Positions 52,178-64,000 of a stretch of DNA of 64,000 nt are shown here, piece after piece. Position 1 is the first letter of the stretch. Every line of letters starts with the position of its first letter. The DNA is from Theocolax elegans. Lineage: Eukaryota > Arthropoda > Insecta > Hymenoptera > Cerocephalidae. Both the position numbers and the translations under genes were made by a program. The stretch spans positions 13,545,505 to 13,609,504 of the forward strand of contig CM047427.1 in assembly GCA_026168455.1 (NCBI GenBank). Reading direction: 5' to 3'. The notes under the pieces were generated by a model that was not told where the DNA came from, ran no database searches, and saw only the letters and a program-made list of their open reading frames with translations.

Positions 52178-52195
52178 AAGGCTCTTTAGAGCCTT
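52178..52195 (-). other. Stem-loop in the LINE 3' UTR
   Basis: AAGGCTCT and AGAGCCTT form an 8-bp perfect stem with a 2-nt loop (or 7 bp with a 4-nt loop), 13 bp from the poly(A) tail. Some LINEs need a 3' stem-loop for recognition by their own RT. That role here is inference. Confidence 0.6.
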
Positions 52196-52270
52196 ATATC
52201 TGCTTTATACTTTATTAAGAATATACTTTAATACAAATAGTTTTTACCTAATTATATACATAATAATTGT

Positions 52271-53527
52271 CTACGCTGGTCGGTTTATTAAATCTAGAAA
52301 ATCGACTATATATTTACATATTGCATATTTAGGATAACATAATATACAGTTACTATTCTGAGGTAATAGATATTTACCTTTACAAATTTTTTTGATAAGG
52401 TCTTGTCTTTGGTTATCGTACGCGTTACATTGCCATATATCATGATTTAAATCTTCATCGTATTCTCCACATTGCTCACACGTAGGTGAGGTTATAATAC
52501 TTACTTTATACAATGATGCAGCAAGACTATAATGGTCAGCTCTGCATCTGTTTATTGACACTATAGTATTACGATTAAATGTAGAATTATAAAACCATGT
52601 TCTAGGGGAATCTTTATAAAAAAGTTGGAAGTACTTAGTACCTTTAAAAGTAGACATCTCTAAACAATAATTATTAGTATTGACGTATGCCATTTTTCTA
52701 AACTCTTGAGAGAAGTCTGTGAAGGGTAAGACAAAGTTTCTTGCAGGTGTTTTATTTGTATATGTTTTTGCTAATAAGTCTGCAGTCTCATTTCCAGAGA
52801 TGCCTTTGTGGGATGGACACCACAAAAAATCTATTTTTTTATTCGGATATTTAGATATGATATTGTTGTATAAATTTTTTATTTTAAGTATGTAGTAGTT
52901 TATTTTAATGTCCATTTTGATTGATTCTAAACTTTGTAAAGCACTTAATGAATCGGTGACTATTGTAAACTTTGTATATTGACTTTTATTGATTAATTGA
53001 AGTGCTTTGAGTATAGCTAAGCACTCGGCAGTGAAAATAGAAGCGTTATTAGAAATAGTTTGACCAACCTTTTTATTAATATTTGCATAGAAACAGGCTG
53101 AACCTACATGACTATCTCGATTTACAGTCTTGCTACCATCAGTGAATAAAGAGTGTGACTTATTTTCTTGTAAAAACTGGAGTAGAATGCTATTTGGGTC
53201 TGATGATTTTTCCATTTGTTTACCTAATTCCGTATTTACATTTAAACTTGTATTTATTATTTTATATTCAAAGCAGTAAATATTAAAATTTTTATGAACT
53301 TTTAGGTTTAGTTTTAGTATGTCAGAGATACATTCTTTTAACAGATTTGACCTGTTATTTAAATTTCTTTTTATTGAATGTACTGTACTAAAGACAGGAA
53401 GATTTGAGTTTGACATGATTTTTGACAAGTAGCTTTTACACAAGAGTCTTGATCGCTCTAGGATTGACTGCAATTTAGATTCCGCTAAAACTACGTTGTT
53501 TGCAGTCGTTTTTCTAAAACCCAACAA
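52271..53527 (-). pseudogene. LINE ORF2 C-terminal part: RNase H and CCHC finger
   Basis: A 418-residue open frame, the C-terminal end of a LINE polyprotein. Residues 1-115 are the connection region after RT. RNase H, which removes RNA from the RNA-DNA hybrid, spans about 122-255, with catalytic D130, E168, D192 and D250 and the conserved H240 in the PSHKGISGNE-type motif. A zinc finger CX2CX8HX4C (C350, C353, H362, C367) follows. The first codon of the open stretch is TTG and not a true start: the frame begins just after a stop at 53,531-53,533, exactly where the inversion junction lies. The frame is undamaged, so the insertion is fairly young, but the gene lacks endonuclease and RT and is a pseudogene. 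Confidence 0.9.
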
Positions 53528-53530
53528 CGT

Positions 53531-54104
53531 TCATTGTGATATTCTACTAAATAAATTAGCTATTATAGGTTGTTCTCATCAATTAATTAAATTCATTAAA
53601 TTTATTACTCACCGTAGAATGATTTTTACTGATTCTCTCAAAGATGAATTTAGATATACCTAGGTATATATTTATTACCTAGGATATATTTAGGTAGTTA
53701 TAAAGGTGTTCCACAGGGGGATGTTTTAAGCCCCCTGCTATATTTAATATATGTAAAAGATATCACTGTGGGCGTTCCCAAAAGTGTTACAATTTCGCAA
53801 TTTGCTGACGATATAGGAGTTTATTGTAGCTACGGATCTGTTGAAAAATCTAAAAATCTCGTTCAAAAGGCAGTAAATACTATGAATGATAATTTTAAAA
53901 AAATTGGCTTATGGTTCGAACCAAAAAAAATTATTCTTTTACATATTAATAACAAAAGAATTAAACCAGGCGAAACTGTGCTAAATTTATGTGGTCAAGA
54001 TATAGCATCTAGTGAATCCACCAGATTTTTAGGTATTATAATAGATTATAAATTAAGTTTTATTCCTCATATCAAGGCATTAATTGAAAAATGTAAAACC
54101 AGAT
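53531..54104 (+). pseudogene. LINE reverse transcriptase fragment, inverted
   Basis: The plus strand encodes part of a non-LTR RT. In one frame (about 53,532-53,655) is RT palm sequence (CDILLNKL, RMIFTDSL). In another frame (about 53,684-54,104) come the GVPQGDVLSPLLYL motif at 53,705, the catalytic FADD box at 53,801-53,812, and the FLGIIID block near 54,030. A stop and a frame change lie between, next to two similar CCTAGG-containing blocks (about 53,658 and 53,677) that look like a local duplication. The frame stops being LINE-derived at 54,104; the last codons before the TGA at 54,119-54,121 come from the target duplication and flank. Non-functional. Confidence 0.88.
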
Positions 54105-54119
54105 ATATCAAAATATTTT
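54105..54119. repeat. Target-site duplication of the LINE, right copy
   Basis: ATATCAAAATATTTT, an exact copy of 52,133-52,147. It sits where the inverted RT fragment ends and fixes the outer border of the insertion. Confidence 0.85.
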
Positions 54120-56660
54120 GAAATGATTGGAAACAATGAAAGTAAGTTTTAATATGATTTATAATATATAATATAAGTAAATGAAACATAAAAATAAAAA
54201 TAACATTCGAATTATCTGAAGATGATTAGAATTTTTAATTGAAATAAAGGTGGTTGGTAATTTCCCAGAGTGTATACATCCTCAAAATACTTATTAATTC
54301 TCGAAATGTAATGGATAAATTAAACATTCTTTATTAAAAATGAAGCTACAATGGAAGTACAAAAAGAGCTTTAAATTCAAGAAAAATAATGTAATCGATT
54401 TGTCAGGTTACACACATTCGAAATTTCACGTCGAGACGACGGACAAATCGTCTCAAGGGCAGCTCGTTAGACAAGCGAACCGAGATAACCCTCTGGGAAT
54501 CAATTCATGCGACGATCCTGCGCGCCTTTTTCTCAGACGTGGAAAAATCGGGCACTTCCCGCCCCTTCCTTGCGACATGAGGGTGCGCAACCGTAATTTT
54601 AAAAGTGAGAACAGATGCGGGCTTACCTAATGTCGTGCTTGGCTTCTTCAAACAACCAAATGATTGTATTTTCATTTTAAAATTGCTTACTCTTAAAGGA
54701 GTATTCGTTGAAGGGATATTTGATTATTTATTTTCGATTACTGATTGATAAAATAAATGTGCATTTTATTATCCGAGTTTAACGATAAAGATAAATTTTA
54801 TATTTATAGTTAATGAGTAGATAAAATGTATTTCCATGATGCGGGTGCATTTAATATTTTTGAAAAAATGGTATAAAAATGTTCACTCAACTTATTTTCG
54901 AAAATTCTTATCTGCGCAGGAAAATACGATATGTAAATATTTGATTGACGCTATACAATATTAATTGTGATAATCAGTTTAAAATCCTTAAATAAAAAAC
55001 TTATAGATTATACTTAAATATGTACGTATTTTAAAAATTGTATGTATATTATAGGTATTATCGTAAATTAGAACAGTATAATTATGACGCAACCGAGTCA
55101 GGAGGATAAATAGAATGCTCCACGAATTTTCAACGTTTATGCGGCAGTAAAATGGCATCACGTGACTATAAAGTAACATTTGAATTGGTCATAAGTCACA
55201 GCTGCAGAATAGTAACAGGCTTTTTGAAACGATAAATAAACGTCATATAATAAGTAATCAAAATTCTGTTTAATGTATTCTATATCAATGATGTACGAAA
55301 ATAACCTTTAAATGAAAATAGTACAATTTCTTATTTTAAAATTTTATGGTACAATATGTTATTTTTAAATATAAGTGAAAATATACAGATAATCTTTACA
55401 GATATATAAAGAATTCCGTAAATTAACTTTATTTATTTGTCTCTCATGGCTGACGCAAAAAGAACTTTACTACTTATATTAGTAGTATCGATAAAATAAT
55501 GATAAAATGCGTAAATAATTAAAAAAAAACTCGGTAATTGTAGGTTCGTTAAAAAAAAAAAAGGCAAAAGAAAGTTATCATGGCAACTTAAAAGGTGCTT
55601 TTGAAAAACCAGCAAACTCTTTTACAGCTTCTGTAAATTCGTAGGATTAAGAAGACCCTTTAGCAACATAAGAAAGAAAGATATCAGATATAATTTAAAG
55701 TACCGTAATGAAGAAAAAACTTTACGAGGTGCTAAAAGCAGTTATTAACGTACCGAAGACTGTACCTGCTACCCTAACTCAAAATAATGGCCAAATAAAA
55801 ATAATTCGCTTAAAAAAAGTACCTCATTTTATTTTCCACCACATCCATTACAACAAGATTCTTATTTCGTATAAAGATTCTAGAAACTATATATGCGAGT
55901 ATATATATTGTCAAGTTATAACTATAGATATTAATGTCGATAAATTCGACATTTCTGAGATATTTTGAACTGTTAATAAAATTTACAGTATTTTAACGTT
56001 TAAAATTGGGACAATATAAAAAACTACCAATAAAGGATGAACTGCAATATAATAATATTTCTAAAACACGATGATAAATTCTATAATAATAAATTTATTA
56101 AAAATTTAAATAAAATAAATTGATAAAAAGATTCTAACCAAATAATTAAGAACAATTATTATCTAATAATGATGGTACTAATATTTGTAGGTAGTTTTTT
56201 ACTTTGTCTAAATTACGAACAATAGTTTTTTATTTTTTCAATAGTATAAACATTCATGCAAATCAATTACCTCATCTTATTTTTCGAATTTTTAAGTATG
56301 AAGATGTAGCGAGCATCCAATAAAATGATACCCAAGTTTGAATGTTAAAAAGATTGTTTTAAATTATTAGGGAGAGTTAATAAAAAGATAGTGAATAACC
56401 GTGTTAGAGCTACTTTGATATGTATCGAAAATCAGATACACATGTACAAATGAAAAAACTATAGAAATAAACGAACTATTATAAACGCCCATAGTTAAAC
56501 AATGATCATTGTAAAAAAGTAAATTTAACCAAGTCGAAGGGAATAAAGCCATTATCCTCTGAACAGCGTTCGTATATATATAGGTATCCAAAGGTAATCG
56601 TGTGATAATCATAGGCACTATGGGTCAAATCGAGGGGCAGCGATTTCGCTCGCTTGCTCG

Positions 56661-56702
56661 CCAGAGAGAGAGAGAGAGAGGTCGAGAGAGGTTGAGAGAG
56701 GA
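56661..56702. repeat. (GA)n-rich tract
   Basis: A GA run (56,663-56,680) followed by interrupted GAGAGAGG units, in a GC-rich island. Confidence 0.8.
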
Positions 56703-59700
56703 CGATGAGGAGAGATGGAGTAGCAGGAGTATGAGGAGCAAATTGAAATGCGCGGATGCATTGTGAAACGCGGGCGCGTATTATTACGAAATAACGCGGG
56801 CTCGTTTACTCCGGTCTGATAGGCTATCGCGGAGACGGAAATTACGACGTTATGTCGCCGGCATCCGTTAGACCGATGAATCATCTGGTCCTCTACCTAC
56901 CGTGTCTGAATCGTTCGAGGATATTAATGTGCGACAATCCCGGTACGCGGTCGTCCGCGACTTCCGCCCTTCTTCGATCCTGCGCGGAGCTTCAAAGTAA
57001 CCAACTACCGTACCTACTCTACGATCGATCCTTTACTTCCTTGTATCATAATCCACCTGGGATCTGCCAATAAGCTGTTGTCAACTTTTTCTCTTGTGTC
57101 GCGTGGAAGAAAAAGAAGAAAAATTTACTTAAATCTCTTCACTAAATTTTCTTATTACGAACTTAAGTAATATTTAACGCAGTGGCTTATCCAGTGATTT
57201 CTGTAATAATTATTATTATAGTGTTTAGTATTATTTATTGATTAAGGTACATAAATGTGCAATACGTTAATTAATAAACTTATTTTCAAATTACTTTTTT
57301 GTACGTAAATCGAAATTCTCAGAATCAGTGGATACAGTTTGATAAAGCGCGTGTAAACATTCTATAAATCGTGATCGACCCATTTTTATGAGCATTATTA
57401 TACGCGTGCGGAGTAAAATATAATGATATTGTACAGTATTCTAAAATTTTCAGGAATTTAATTGTGTTATATACATGTTGCACATAAATCAAAGAATTTT
57501 GTTAAAAAACGATACGTTACGAGTAGGCACATTTTGTGAAATTGGAGATTTAAATTAAATTATGGAAAACATTTAAGCTTGTTATGATTATTTTGTTTTT
57601 ATCTTATTTGTGCACGTTAATACATTAAAGCAAACATTAAGCTACGCGTAATATTTCACTTAATTTTTTAAATTATCAAAGATGTAATATTTTATACTTT
57701 TGACATATAAATGATTAATACAGTTTACAAATCGTACAATTTTATTTTTATGAGATAAATATCAGTTGGAAATTACAACCATAATATTTACTAAGCTATA
57801 CACTAATAAAGATTTTTAATAAAATTTCCTAAGAAATCAAGAGAAAGTGATTTTACTCAATTTCACCAAAGTAAATAAGATTTCATTCTTTAGTCAATTT
57901 TACTTAAGTATTTAGTAATTATTACTTCATTTTTTGACCCTTATACACGTAGAGTATTTACCACTAATTTATTTACTAATTTTAAAACTAAAATATAATA
58001 TACTATTAAAATTTTATTAGGGCAAACCTCTAATGCAAAAAATAACAAGAGACATCCTGAATTCCAAGTGCGAATAAAACGGACCGAGAATATACAGTGT
58101 CTGTGGATGTGTACAGCATAGCACTTTGCGGACGTCTTTGTGTTCAAAGGCATTCTTCCTTTTTCTCCTAATGCCACTGCTTCAAGTTTCTTTCTTCCGC
58201 GAGACACTCGAGAAGAAAAAAGGAGAATCGTAAAAACTTAAGGAAAAGTAACCTCGTATACAATACATCCCTCACACCGAGTATATATTTATTTATCCAC
58301 ACACCCTGAGTCTATGATACTATTTAAATACCATCAATTTCATACTGTATAGGGAGATCTAAAAAAACTTGAGCGCAAATAATAACCAAAGCGGAGTGAA
58401 CGAGAGACGCGTTTAAAACATCGAGCTCGGTAAAGGTATATAAGAGGAATCCACTTTACGAGGTGCAATTCAGGATGGCTTAAGAAAAACGAAGCTAAGC
58501 CATTTTCTACGTGCTACGTTAATATTCATTTGTGTCGCCTTCGCGTGACAAAATAGAAAAAGAAAAGGAAAGAAGAGCCATTTATGACAATCAAAATGCA
58601 AATCTAAGAGCGAACGCTCGCGTTCGTTAATAATTTTTAATAGGAAATTGTTTAGTTGCGGTTGGCTTTTTTCTGCTATTCTTATAAGGGATTGAAAATT
58701 GTTTTTTCTTTTACTTTTTATATATATTTTTTTAGGATTGTTTGTTTAAATAATTTATTTCTTTCATTGCATTATACATGTACGTAGAATTTTAGTGCGC
58801 CGCAGTAAAAATAATTAATTTACCGTAAAGCTCATATATATACATACACATAAAATAAAATAATTTTAATTTCAAAGTATAATTCGGTAACTTTTAATGA
58901 GGTACTTTAAATAACTTTGTTCAATTGTGGCGAGCAATCACAAAATGTTACAGTGAATAATTTATTATTCCCGGTGTACACTTATTTAATTAATTATTAA
59001 CTTTTCGGTATAAGCTAATAGTTCTACGTGAAATTGCCATTATCAAAATACGCTTTCCTTACTTCTCATTTGCATACTCTTATTTTTAATGCGTGTTGTA
59101 CATACATCACATTTCTTAAAATATAAATTACAACAATTCTTTTTTGTCATCATTATGCGTTTAATTTTATAATAATTTTTCAATATCAATTTCATATTTT
59201 GAGCAGAAAAATTATATTATTAAACTTTGAAGAAAATAGTAAGCTAAAAAATATACATTTTCCTGTTTTAAATTAATAAGACAATTACATACAGAAATAT
59301 ATGTGTTAAAAAGCTGTGACTAAAAAGAGAAATACAAATGATATTAATCCGAACAGGCACGAACTCGATTACAATGTCACATTTAAGTAATGATATCTAA
59401 AAATTTAATGCAATTATTCATAAATCTGCGTAAAAAAAAAACTAGAGGTTAAAGTGACCAAACAAACAAGTTGATTATGTTAATCATGTTAATCGATAAA
59501 TACTAGCTTTCACGAGGTACGTATAAAAGGAGATAAATTCATGAATAGACGAAGACTATTAAAAGGTAGAAAACAAAGTTAAAACTCTTTCAGTGATGAA
59601 GAAAAGAAGGAGGTATATACGAAGATAAGAAAGGAGAATCAAGTATACGAGAGAAGAAGGACTTTAAAAGCCCAGCCGTGTTGGGTTCGCCTTTTTGTTT

Positions 59701-61470
59701 CTCCTTTTACGCTTCCGCTTCGTGGCATAATAAGGCGAGCGTGATTGACCAATTACTACCAAGTCGTGCGCTATTAATAAGTCGACTGCCCCGGTAATTA
59801 GCCCGAGGAGGAGTTTTTCCTCTTAACAAAAGAAAGAGAAGAAATAAAAAAAAACACACACAACCAAACCATTTGATGGAATTTCATATAGATCACGACT
59901 ATATCGAATTTTCGTAAAATTAAGCGTAATAATTTTATAGAACGTTTGATATGTCTATTTTATACTTGCCTAATAGATTGTAAGGTCAGTTAATTAAAAG
60001 TGCAAATTAAATAATATTTTTTAATAGACAAATATTTTTGAAAATTTACTAATACTGATGATAAAACAAAATAGTAATTATACTTAATTACAAGGCATTG
60101 GTTTATTCAGCGATGAGCCATCGATCAGAGCGATCGACTATATGAAGTTTATTAACCAGATATTAATTATTTATAATTGTCGGAGAGAAAAAAAATATGA
60201 TGATTAATCTAGAAGATTGTTCACAGACTCATTATAAAATGCTAATGAGAAGAAGGTGAATAAGTTATAGTCACCCACCAAACGAACAAAAAATAACTAA
60301 TACAATATGTCTATTGGAGAATGTAACTTAATCACATGCATCTTATAATTAAGCAGCATATCACTATTATTTACCTACTATTTTCCTAATAGTTGATATT
60401 ATTTTTGAGATAAAATTAAAAATTATACTAAATATGGACTTTGAAAATCTCGAAAATTCGAAACTCGATTTCGAAATATTTTAAAAATCTTGATCTCAAA
60501 AATGGAAATAAACGAATGTTGTTTCGTATCGAGATTCGTGATTGTTTGAAATAAAGAGGTTGTAGGTTCCAAAAAACCAAACAAAAACAAAAAAGACAGA
60601 AACACAAACATCGGCTCGCGCTTTGATCATCGTCTAGGGATATAAATTCAATTCTCCGAATAATTCCTTAGGGAAGGGCGATCTTGTAAAAAAATATCAA
60701 ATTGGAAAAATAATCAATATTGAAAATTCGATTAATTTTAAAAGTAGATGATGTGTCAAAACAAAAATTGATTCTTATTGTTTGATTGACTAACTTTTTT
60801 TGATAACTATTAACATAAATGTAATGTTTTCCACTCGATTTTAGTTTATCTTTTTATTATTGTTCAATTTAATAATAAATTGTTAAAATTTAAAAGACGA
60901 AAATAGTCGGTTGAACGATATGTTTCAAATTATGTTAGAATTTATTTAACTTACATAAGCTAGATGTATGTAAACTGATATAAAATCCAATGCTTCGATA
61001 CTTATTCGATAATGTTAGGAAAATAAATACCGATTGTTTGTCCGTAATTTGTTAGTTTTTTCAAACGTTCTTAAATAGTAACAAAGCAAACATTCTGCGT
61101 TGATTTATATTTTGATACTTGGTTAGACGAAAGAATTAAACTTTTAAATAATTATTTATGTATATACAATTATAATGATTATATAATCGACGAAGTAATC
61201 GAATATTAAAAACTTTTGTAATGATCTGCGATATCGCTTTTACCAAAATCCTACTATACACAGATTTAAAACACAAAATACATCATCCATAGCAATAATA
61301 ATGAATTTTCGAGAAAGAAAACTGCGTTTACAAAATTTGTACGCTCCAATCACGTATTGTTCGCGTTCATTATTAACATGGCCGTGTATATTAGGGTGCA
61401 GTATAATACCGATAAGCAGGTTTGGAGCCACAAAGAAAGGCAATGACAGTGAAGAAAACCGAGGGGATGA

Positions 61471-61500
61471 AGGAGGAGGAGGAGGAGGAGGAGGAGGAGG
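61471..61500. repeat. (GGA)10 microsatellite
   Basis: Ten uninterrupted GGA units on the plus strand; they encode a poly-Gly tail in a spurious plus-strand frame. Confidence 0.9.
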
Positions 61501-62613
61501 TTAGCTTTTGTTGCACCGGTGCATGAATCTCGTAAAGTTCAGGTTTCAGGAGCTAAGACGCTGAATTTTATGATCCTATCGCGGAATTTAATAGCTCGAG
61601 AGACGTAATATTGGAGAGATACGATTACCAGGCACTATCTTAGCTATCGCGCTCTATGTTATACTACGTACACACACCAGCGCGAGTATCAAATTAGCCT
61701 TTGAATTTGGCACAACTTGTTGGAAGATATAAGGAATTGAACTTGCATATATTTTAATATTAATTTCTTATCTTTATTATTGTAATCGAGTGGTTAATAT
61801 AACTACTTGTTATCACTATTATACATTAAGATCATTATCTTACTTCCAATTTTTAAATCTAAAGCATTGATACACATTGTAATAAAATATATATGAAAGC
61901 CACGTATTTTGAGCATCTATTGTTGTACGTACAATGTACCGTATACGCACTACTTTTCTCATCTTGCAAAATTGTCTTCCTTTTTACATAACAAAGTTTT
62001 AATAAAAAATGATATATTGAATAATGGTAGATTACAATGTAAAATATAAAAGTAAATTAGAAACAAACACATCGTTATTTCAGTTAGTTAACAATAAAGT
62101 AGTGATAAAAAAACATTATACGTATATGAACAAATAATTAAGTTGCTTACTCAGTAACAATAATAAACGTATGTTTTAGCGAAAGCAAAAAAAAATTCGA
62201 CTCGCTACGTATATAAACAATGTTATTATACGTCATCTTCCCTTTATACGTTTTCTTCTTGTATGTAAATATTTAAGAAAATTATGAATATCTTTTTGCC
62301 CGGTGTCATCATATTGCTTGGGTATCTCCTATTTGTGTTTTCATATCATCTCGGTTTCTTATTTGTTAATACACTATGCATTTAATGTCTATAGTACAAA
62401 TAGAAATAAAAAATAAAATGCGATAAATTCATATTCACCCACGTATGATATAAACAAATTCGAGGGAATGAAGAAATTAACAAGAATAAAAAGAAGGATG
62501 TAAAACAATGTAATACTCGTATTTATTTGTGTAACAACATCGTGAAGAAAATAGTAGCTTTAGCCTCGAGATAATTGAAACAAACCGAAAAATACAGTCA
62601 AGGATCTCGCGTG

Positions 62614-62653
62614 CAGAGAGAGAGAGAGAGTGATGGGAGGGGGGAGGGGGGGG
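62614..62653. repeat. (GA)n followed by G-rich runs
   Basis: A GA run followed by G runs of 3, 6 and 8 (62,635-62,637, 62,639-62,644, 62,646-62,653). The G runs could supply four GGG blocks for a quadruplex on the plus strand. Confidence 0.75.
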
Positions 62654-63617
62654 TAGAAGAGGAAAAAAAAGGGTAAAGGAATCAGTTGAAGTGACTTTAG
62701 GGCTCCTCAAGAGTAAACTAAAAAAGAAAAGAATACGAAGAAGGTTGGAGTAGCGCCTCAAGAAGCGAGATGAAGTGCGCTCGGTATACCAGAGGCCGGT
62801 GAACTCGTTCTATCTTTATTTCTCTCATCTTTATATACCTGTGTCTCTTTCTCTCTCTCTTATTCGATGGTCCATTCAGATGCCTCTCGTGGATCGAGTC
62901 TCGCGCGCGCACCTCTCTCTCTCTCTCTTTCTGCATGTATATACATTGCAAGAAGGTGAGTTAAAAAGGTAAGGGACGGAACGGTAAGTTCGATGCCGAG
63001 CGCGAGCACGGCTTATCTTAATATTCTCCTTGGCTGATCCCATTCACGAGTCCCTCGCAAGTCTTCCAACGGCTCTGCATGTGGATGTATACATATATAG
63101 AGAGTATAAGAAAGAGGGACGTGTATATATGTGTATACTAACATTGGGAAGAGCGCGATGCGTGCAACCGCAATTCCGGGATGATTCTGTCAAGTTTTAC
63201 TCTTCGAATTTCCTTTTTATTTCGGATTTACGGAAATGTAATGTACGGTGTTATGTTTCGAGCAAGTAGTGAGCGATTTTTAAATATGCTGCTTTATCAG
63301 ACATATCCCGACTTTGGATTAAATAATTCATAATACACTCAATTTAAACACCTTTAACTTATATAACGATTTTTGTTTTAAAATCAATAAATTTTATTTG
63401 ATACGATTTTGATTGATGTCGTATATTGAAAGAACTGTTTATTTAAATTGATGCACCGCAATTATACTTTTTCTTAAACTTATCATTCGACTTACTTGTA
63501 AGTTTAGGAAATATATCTTAAACGCAAATGTATATTGCCTTAAGATAGGTACAAATAACTTTCCAAAACTAATTATATAATAAAACTCTAATTCAATTTG
63601 GATAAATAAGAACTTAC

Positions 63618-63678
63618 TCGGATCGGAAAGTTTAAAAAGTTCATCAGAGGAAGGTTGTGCTGCTGATAATTTGCTTAC
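63618..63678 (-). CDS. Candidate internal exon of an unidentified host gene
   Basis: On the minus strand a pyrimidine-rich acceptor ending TTTGTTTCAG (AG at 63,679-63,680) is followed by 61 bases and then a near-consensus donor GTAAGTT (63,611-63,617). Only one of the three frames across the 61 bases is open; it reads SKLSAAQPSS then DELFKLSDP, with protein-like polar composition. The length leaves a partial codon, as internal exons often do. I do not recognise the gene, and no matching second exon was found in the window, so introns would have to be long. If real, the DNA to its left (higher to lower coordinates) is downstream intron. Confidence 0.5.
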
Positions 63679-64000
63679 CTGAAACAAAAAGTTAATTTAA
63701 AAAGTTATTACAACATTTTTTTCATATGAAATATACAATGGAAAATTGAACACGCTAGATATAAATTGTTTTCTTTTCTATCAAAAGTTAATTAATTTTG
63801 TTTACGAAATATTCTCTGATTATAATGTTTAAGTAACTTTAACTGACATTTTGTTACTTAGGTTTTAAATAATTATACATACACGCAAACACATATTTTA
63901 TTTTATAGTAACATTGAGATATATTTCGATTATCATAATTTTCATTATATTTTCTAGTAACGACGTGTACAGTAAGTTTTAGCAGAATTTATGACAAATA
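63679..64000. other. Possible intron upstream of the candidate exon
   Basis: AT-rich sequence without repeats or frames. Relative to the candidate minus-strand exon it would be upstream intron, and it includes that exon's pyrimidine-rich acceptor tract. Confidence 0.4.

Larger units (their letters stand above)
52148..54104 (-). mobile_element. 5'-truncated, 5'-inverted LINE (twin-primed non-LTR retrotransposon)
   Basis: An insertion of about 1.96 kb bracketed by a 15-bp duplication. The 3' part (52,148 to about 53,530) is on the minus strand: RNase H, CCHC finger, 3' UTR and poly(A). The remaining part (about 53,531-54,104) encodes reverse transcriptase on the opposite strand. In an intact element the RT comes before the RNase H on the same strand, so the 5' part is inverted and the piece between RT thumb and RNase H linker is missing. 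This is the known product of twin priming during target-primed reverse transcription. RT plus RNase H plus a C-terminal CCHC finger fits the I/Jockey-related group; the exact clade is not determined. It cannot be active. Confidence 0.92.
54120..63617. other. Non-coding DNA with GC islands and purine tracts
   Basis: No supported gene. GC/CpG-richer islands lie near 54,400-54,630 (with a GAGACGA/TCGTCTC inverted pair near 54,432-54,454), 56,600-57,060, 58,090-58,570, 59,570-59,830, 61,290-61,660 and 62,580-63,250. The 59,690-59,830 block has the even composition seen in conserved non-coding DNA. The long frames in the 56,600-57,060 island occur on both strands and are not convincing. AT-rich sequence fills the rest. 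Confidence 0.5.

Noticed and set aside
61301..61504. ORF with poly-Gly tail
   Set aside because: Gly run is the (GGA)10 microsatellite; no other support.
1..64000. CRISPR array, operon or bacterial-type gene cluster
   Set aside because: No regularly spaced repeats with unique spacers and no dense coding; the sequence is eukaryotic.

Overview
This window looks like gene-poor chromosomal DNA from an insect. It is AT-rich, with long low-complexity tracts and many TA, GA, CA and GAA microsatellites. CpG-containing, GC-richer islands of 100-400 bp are scattered through it, and there are no operons and almost no long reading frames. CpG does not look depleted and the retroelement types are typical of insects, so a hymenopteran (bee- or ant-like) genome is my best guess. 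That assignment is inference: no host gene here could be identified by name.

Layout. Positions 1-22,113 are non-coding DNA holding diverged dispersed-repeat copies (about 940-1,680 and 15,765-16,690, related to each other; about 17,640-18,400, related to 47,985-48,640), a long TA microsatellite, and a degenerate tRNA-like sequence near 15,077-15,152. Positions 22,114-27,587 are a complete Ty3/gypsy-type LTR retrotransposon on the minus strand. It has two 316-bp LTRs that I read as identical, a 4-bp target duplication (ATTG), a primer binding site resembling the tRNA-Leu 3' region, a gag-protease-RT-RNase H ORF of 1149 codons, and an overlapping integrase ORF of 462 codons in the +1 frame. It lies in the window like a recent arrival. 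Positions 27,588-51,570 are again non-coding, with microsatellites, GC islands, a diverged 249-bp-spaced direct repeat near 45,000-45,340 and a 24-bp perfect palindrome. At 51,574-51,873 there is a coding-like, Met-less segment on the plus strand, perhaps an exon or gene fragment.

Positions 52,148-54,104 are a 5'-truncated non-LTR retrotransposon (LINE). Its 3' part (RNase H plus CCHC finger, then a poly(A) tail) runs on the minus strand. Its RT part is inverted onto the plus strand, and a 15-bp target duplication brackets the whole. This is the structure expected from twin priming. Positions 54,120-63,617 are non-coding with purine/pyrimidine tracts. At 63,618-63,678, on the minus strand, a 61-bp segment with good acceptor and donor sites and a single open frame is the best candidate for a host exon, so much of the window may be intron or flank of a large minus-strand gene.

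How it works together. The only assignable proteins belong to the two mobile elements. The LTR element has every part needed for copy-and-paste retrotransposition, but two features question its competence: a frame break in an A8 run between RNase H and integrase, and Met in place of Thr/Ser in the protease active-site triplet. The LINE copy is dead on arrival. I found no evidence for a novel multi-gene system. The most informative observations are the age and defects of the LTR element, the clean twin-priming structure, and the two unassigned exon-like segments.
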